A program made the translations under genes and the position numbers. DNA of 64,000 nt from assembly GCA_937981575.1 (NCBI GenBank), contig CALJNR010000028.1, forward strand, positions 53,689 to 117,688, written 5' to 3'. The stretch is from an uncultured Clostridia bacterium (GTDB taxonomy: Bacteria > Bacillota > Clostridia > Lachnospirales > Cellulosilyticaceae). The notes under the pieces were generated by a model. That model did no database searches and had not been told where the DNA came from. It saw only the letters and a list, made by a program, of their open reading frames with translations. This document shows, piece after piece, positions 62,224 through 64,000 of this stretch. How positions within the stretch are numbered: the stretch's first letter is position 1; the number at the start of each line of letters is the position of its first letter.

Positions 62224-63063
62224 TTGAGCTTAGTCATACAGGAAGTGAGCAAAAAATTTATAACCAAACATAAAGAAACCTATACATTAGATAATATTAA
62301 CCTCACTTTTGAAAAAGGAGAGTTTATATGTCTGCTTGGAACATCCGGATGCGGTAAATCTACATTGTTAAATATCATTGCAGGGCTTGAAAAACCAACA
62401 AGTGGAAGACTTTTTTTAGGAGATAAGGAAATACAAGGAGTAGGCGTAGAACGTGCTGTTATGTTCCAGCAAGATGCACTGTTTCCTTGGCTAAATGTGT
62501 TGGAAAACGTAGAGTTCGGCATGAGTATTGCTGGAATTTCTAAAGAAGAGAAACGTGAGCGAGCGTTAAAATACTTAAAAATGGTGCATTTAACTAAATT
62601 CCAGAATTCTTATATTCATGAACTGTCGGGGGGAATGCGGCAGCGAGTTGCACTCGCAAGAGCTTTAACCCTAGATTCGGAAGTTCTCTTGATGGATGAA
62701 CCCTTTGCTGCGTTAGACAGCCAGACCAAAACCATTCTTCAGCAAGAACTCCAAAAAATTTGGTGGGAAACAAAAAAGACAATCATTTTTGTCACCCATA
62801 ACGTTGAGGAAGCCGTCCTTCTGGCAGATCGTGTAATTGTTATGACTGCAAATCCTGGGAAAGTTAAAAGAGATATTCCTATTCAGCTGGCAAGACCTCG
62901 AAGACTTGAAAGTATAGACTTAACCTATATTGCTGCAGAGGTAATGAGAGAACTAAAGGAGGAGGTTGAGAAAGTTGCAAAAATTGAATACGATAGTGAT
63001 TGGAGTATTGAAAAAGATACTGTTTTATATCATCCTGATAGTAATTTGGGAATTGGTTTATAA
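62224..63063 (+). CDS. ssuB: Sulfonate-type ABC transporter ATP-binding protein
   Basis: The Walker A motif GTSGCGKSTLL, signature LSGGMRQRVALARAL, Walker B VLLMDEPFAALD and switch His FVTHNVEEA are all present. It belongs to the SsuB/TauB/NrtD group. The start is TTG after GGGGGAAATGA. The last 30 codons overlap the permease gene in another frame, and the C-terminal tail (about 250-279) is acidic and outside the core fold. Confidence 0.92.
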   Translation: MSLVIQEVSKKFITKHKETYTLDNINLTFEKGEFICLLGTSGCGKSTLLNIIAGLEKPTSGRLFLGDKEIQGVGVERAVMFQQDALFPWLNVLENVEFGMSIAGISKEEKRERALKYLKMVHLTKFQNSYIHELSGGMRQRVALARALTLDSEVLLMDEPFAALDSQTKTILQQELQKIWWETKKTIIFVTHNVEEAVLLADRVIVMTANPGKVKRDIPIQLARPRRLESIDLTYIAAEVMRELKEEVEKVAKIEYDSDWSIEKDTVLYHPDSNLGIGL

Positions 63064-63766
63064 AATAGGGGTTGATGTTCTAAAACTCTGGAAACCTTAT
63101 ACTTTCCCTTCTCCCTTTGACGTTTTGGGAACGCTAGTAAGGCTTATTGGGAATAATACAATAGGTATTGCCATTTTAGCCAGTATGAAGCGTTTATTTA
63201 TTGGATATGTACTCTCATTACTTATTGGAGCAGTGCTGGGACTCGTTATTATTCGTTATAAATATATTGATCAATATTTTACCCAGCTTATTTTGGGACT
63301 CCAAACACTGCCTAGCGTCTGTTGGCTTCCATTTGCAGTTTTATGGTATGGCCTTAATGAAAAAGCGATTATCTTTGTTATTGCAATAGGTTCCACTTTC
63401 TCCATTACCATGGCAATGGAGTCATCTATCAAAAATATTGATACCATTTACTTAAAAGCTGCCAGAACGATGGGGGCAAGCGGCTTAAAGCTGTATAGAC
63501 GGGTTATTATCCCAGCAGCTCTTCCAGGAATTATAGGAGGAATGAAACAAGGCTGGTCTTTTGCATGGCGTGGCCTAATGGCGGGGGAAATGCTTTTTGC
63601 AACAAAAGGTCTTGGGCAAGTTCTTATGATAGGGAGAGATCTTGCAAATATCAGCCAAGTAGTTGCAATAATGATTGTTATCATCGTCTTAGGACTAACG
63701 ATAGATCATCTGATTTTTGGTAAAATACAAGCTAATATAAGATATCGGTGGGGCTTAGATAAATAA
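62975..63766 (+). CDS. ssuC: Sulfonate-type ABC transporter permease
   Basis: A 263-aa permease with about six helices and the EAA loop AARTMGASGLKLYRRVIIPAALPGI. The TTG start at 62975 was chosen because AAAGGAGGAGG lies 9 bases upstream; another in-frame TTG at 62966 is too close to the site. The first membrane helix (about 12-30) lies wholly within the region that overlaps ssuB, so the 89-base overlap is real and not an over-extended start. Confidence 0.9.
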   Translation: MQKLNTIVIGVLKKILFYIILIVIWELVYKIGVDVLKLWKPYTFPSPFDVLGTLVRLIGNNTIGIAILASMKRLFIGYVLSLLIGAVLGLVIIRYKYIDQYFTQLILGLQTLPSVCWLPFAVLWYGLNEKAIIFVIAIGSTFSITMAMESSIKNIDTIYLKAARTMGASGLKLYRRVIIPAALPGIIGGMKQGWSFAWRGLMAGEMLFATKGLGQVLMIGRDLANISQVVAIMIVIIVLGLTIDHLIFGKIQANIRYRWGLDK

Positions 63767-63799
63767 AGTTCATTTTTTGATTGACTAGGAGGATTAACA

Positions 63800-64000
63800 A
63801 TGAATGATCAAAATATTGTCTGGCATGATACAAATATTAAAAGAGAAGACCGCGAAGCACTTTTAAAACAAAAAGGTATTGTCCTTTGGTTTACTGGTCT
63901 TTCAGGATCCGGTAAATCAACTGTAGCTAATGCAGTAGAAAAAAGGTTGTTTGAGCTGGGCTGTGCAACCTATTTATTAGACGGTGATAATATCAGGCAT
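63800..64000 (+). CDS. cysC: Adenylylsulfate kinase CysC (3' end outside window)
   Basis: The window ends inside this gene after 67 codons. The N terminus includes the P-loop [19 protein letters not shown] and the LLDGDNIRH motif, both diagnostic of APS kinase, which makes PAPS from APS. A CTAGGAGGATT ribosome site precedes the ATG, 33 bases after ssuC. It implies a sulfate activation module continues to the right, probably with ATP sulfurylase and a PAPS or APS reductase. Confidence 0.93.
   Translation, partial: MNDQNIVWHDTNIKREDREALLKQKGIVLWFTGLSGSGKSTVANAVEKRLFELGCATYLLDGDNIRH

Overview
The window reads as a chromosome segment of a low-GC, Gram-positive, anaerobic, endospore-forming member of the Clostridia. 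The reasons are the Rnf complex, HrcA/CIRCE heat-shock control, the Firmicutes-type L27 N-terminal extension with its Prp protease, and the sporulation genes spoIIP, gpr and sigK. Gene order most resembles Lachnospirales/Cellulosilyticum-like genomes, but that placement is inference. Both edges cut genes: rnfD on the left and cysC on the right. I see no tRNA, rRNA, insertion sequence, prophage or CRISPR array.

Layout. (1) 1-3.3 kb: the end of an rnf operon (D-G-E-A-B) for ferredoxin:NAD+ oxidoreduction. (2) 3.4-14.2 kb: a DUF4321 gene, maf, radC, then the elongation/division block mreBCD, a very large PBP2, minCDE, rodA and mgsA. (3) 14.4-24.2 kb: a small membrane protein at the place where relatives carry spoIVFA/spoIVFB, a radical SAM pair and rng, then the L21 leader, rplU-prp-rpmA, obgE, a CRM RNA-binding gene, a nadD-yqeK fusion, a Ca2+/Na+ antiporter and rsfS. 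(4) 24.3-33.2 kb: a D,D-carboxypeptidase on the minus strand; comEA, a WalRK-like two-component system, a GerMN lipoprotein, comEC and holA; rpsT on the minus strand. (5) 33.4-45.9 kb: gpr, spoIIP, lepA, hemW, then hrcA-grpE-dnaK behind a perfect CIRCE, dnaJ with its own promoter, prmA, rsmE and an orphan CheY. (6) 45.9-54.0 kb: a cysteine desulfurase with thiI, an HPr-like protein without the catalytic His, mtaB, ireB-ruvX-DUF1292-fur-rnj, and a convergent sigK. (7) 54.1-55.2 kb: about 1.1 kb without a normal gene, holding strong hairpins and an ORF remnant. (8) 55.2-64.0 kb: a sulfur assimilation operon.

The most distinctive part is the last operon. It starts with a ThiS/MoaD-like sulfur carrier whose Gly-Gly-Gly is buried behind four extra residues. 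An E1-like adenylyltransferase and a JAMM metalloprotease follow, then a sulfite reductase carrying a TusA domain at its C terminus, CysK, a MetY-type sulfhydrylase, an SsuABC-type importer and APS kinase. This gene set matches the protein-thiocarboxylate route to homocysteine described in Wolinella succinogenes (HcyS/HcyF/HcyD with Sir and MetY). It suggests that sulfide from the reductase is handed on a protein tail rather than released freely.

A second theme is the late sporulation switch. SigK is intact and not interrupted, but its pro-sequence would be only about 8 residues. The SpoIVFA-position gene keeps only an anchor, and no SpoIVFB protease is seen nearby.
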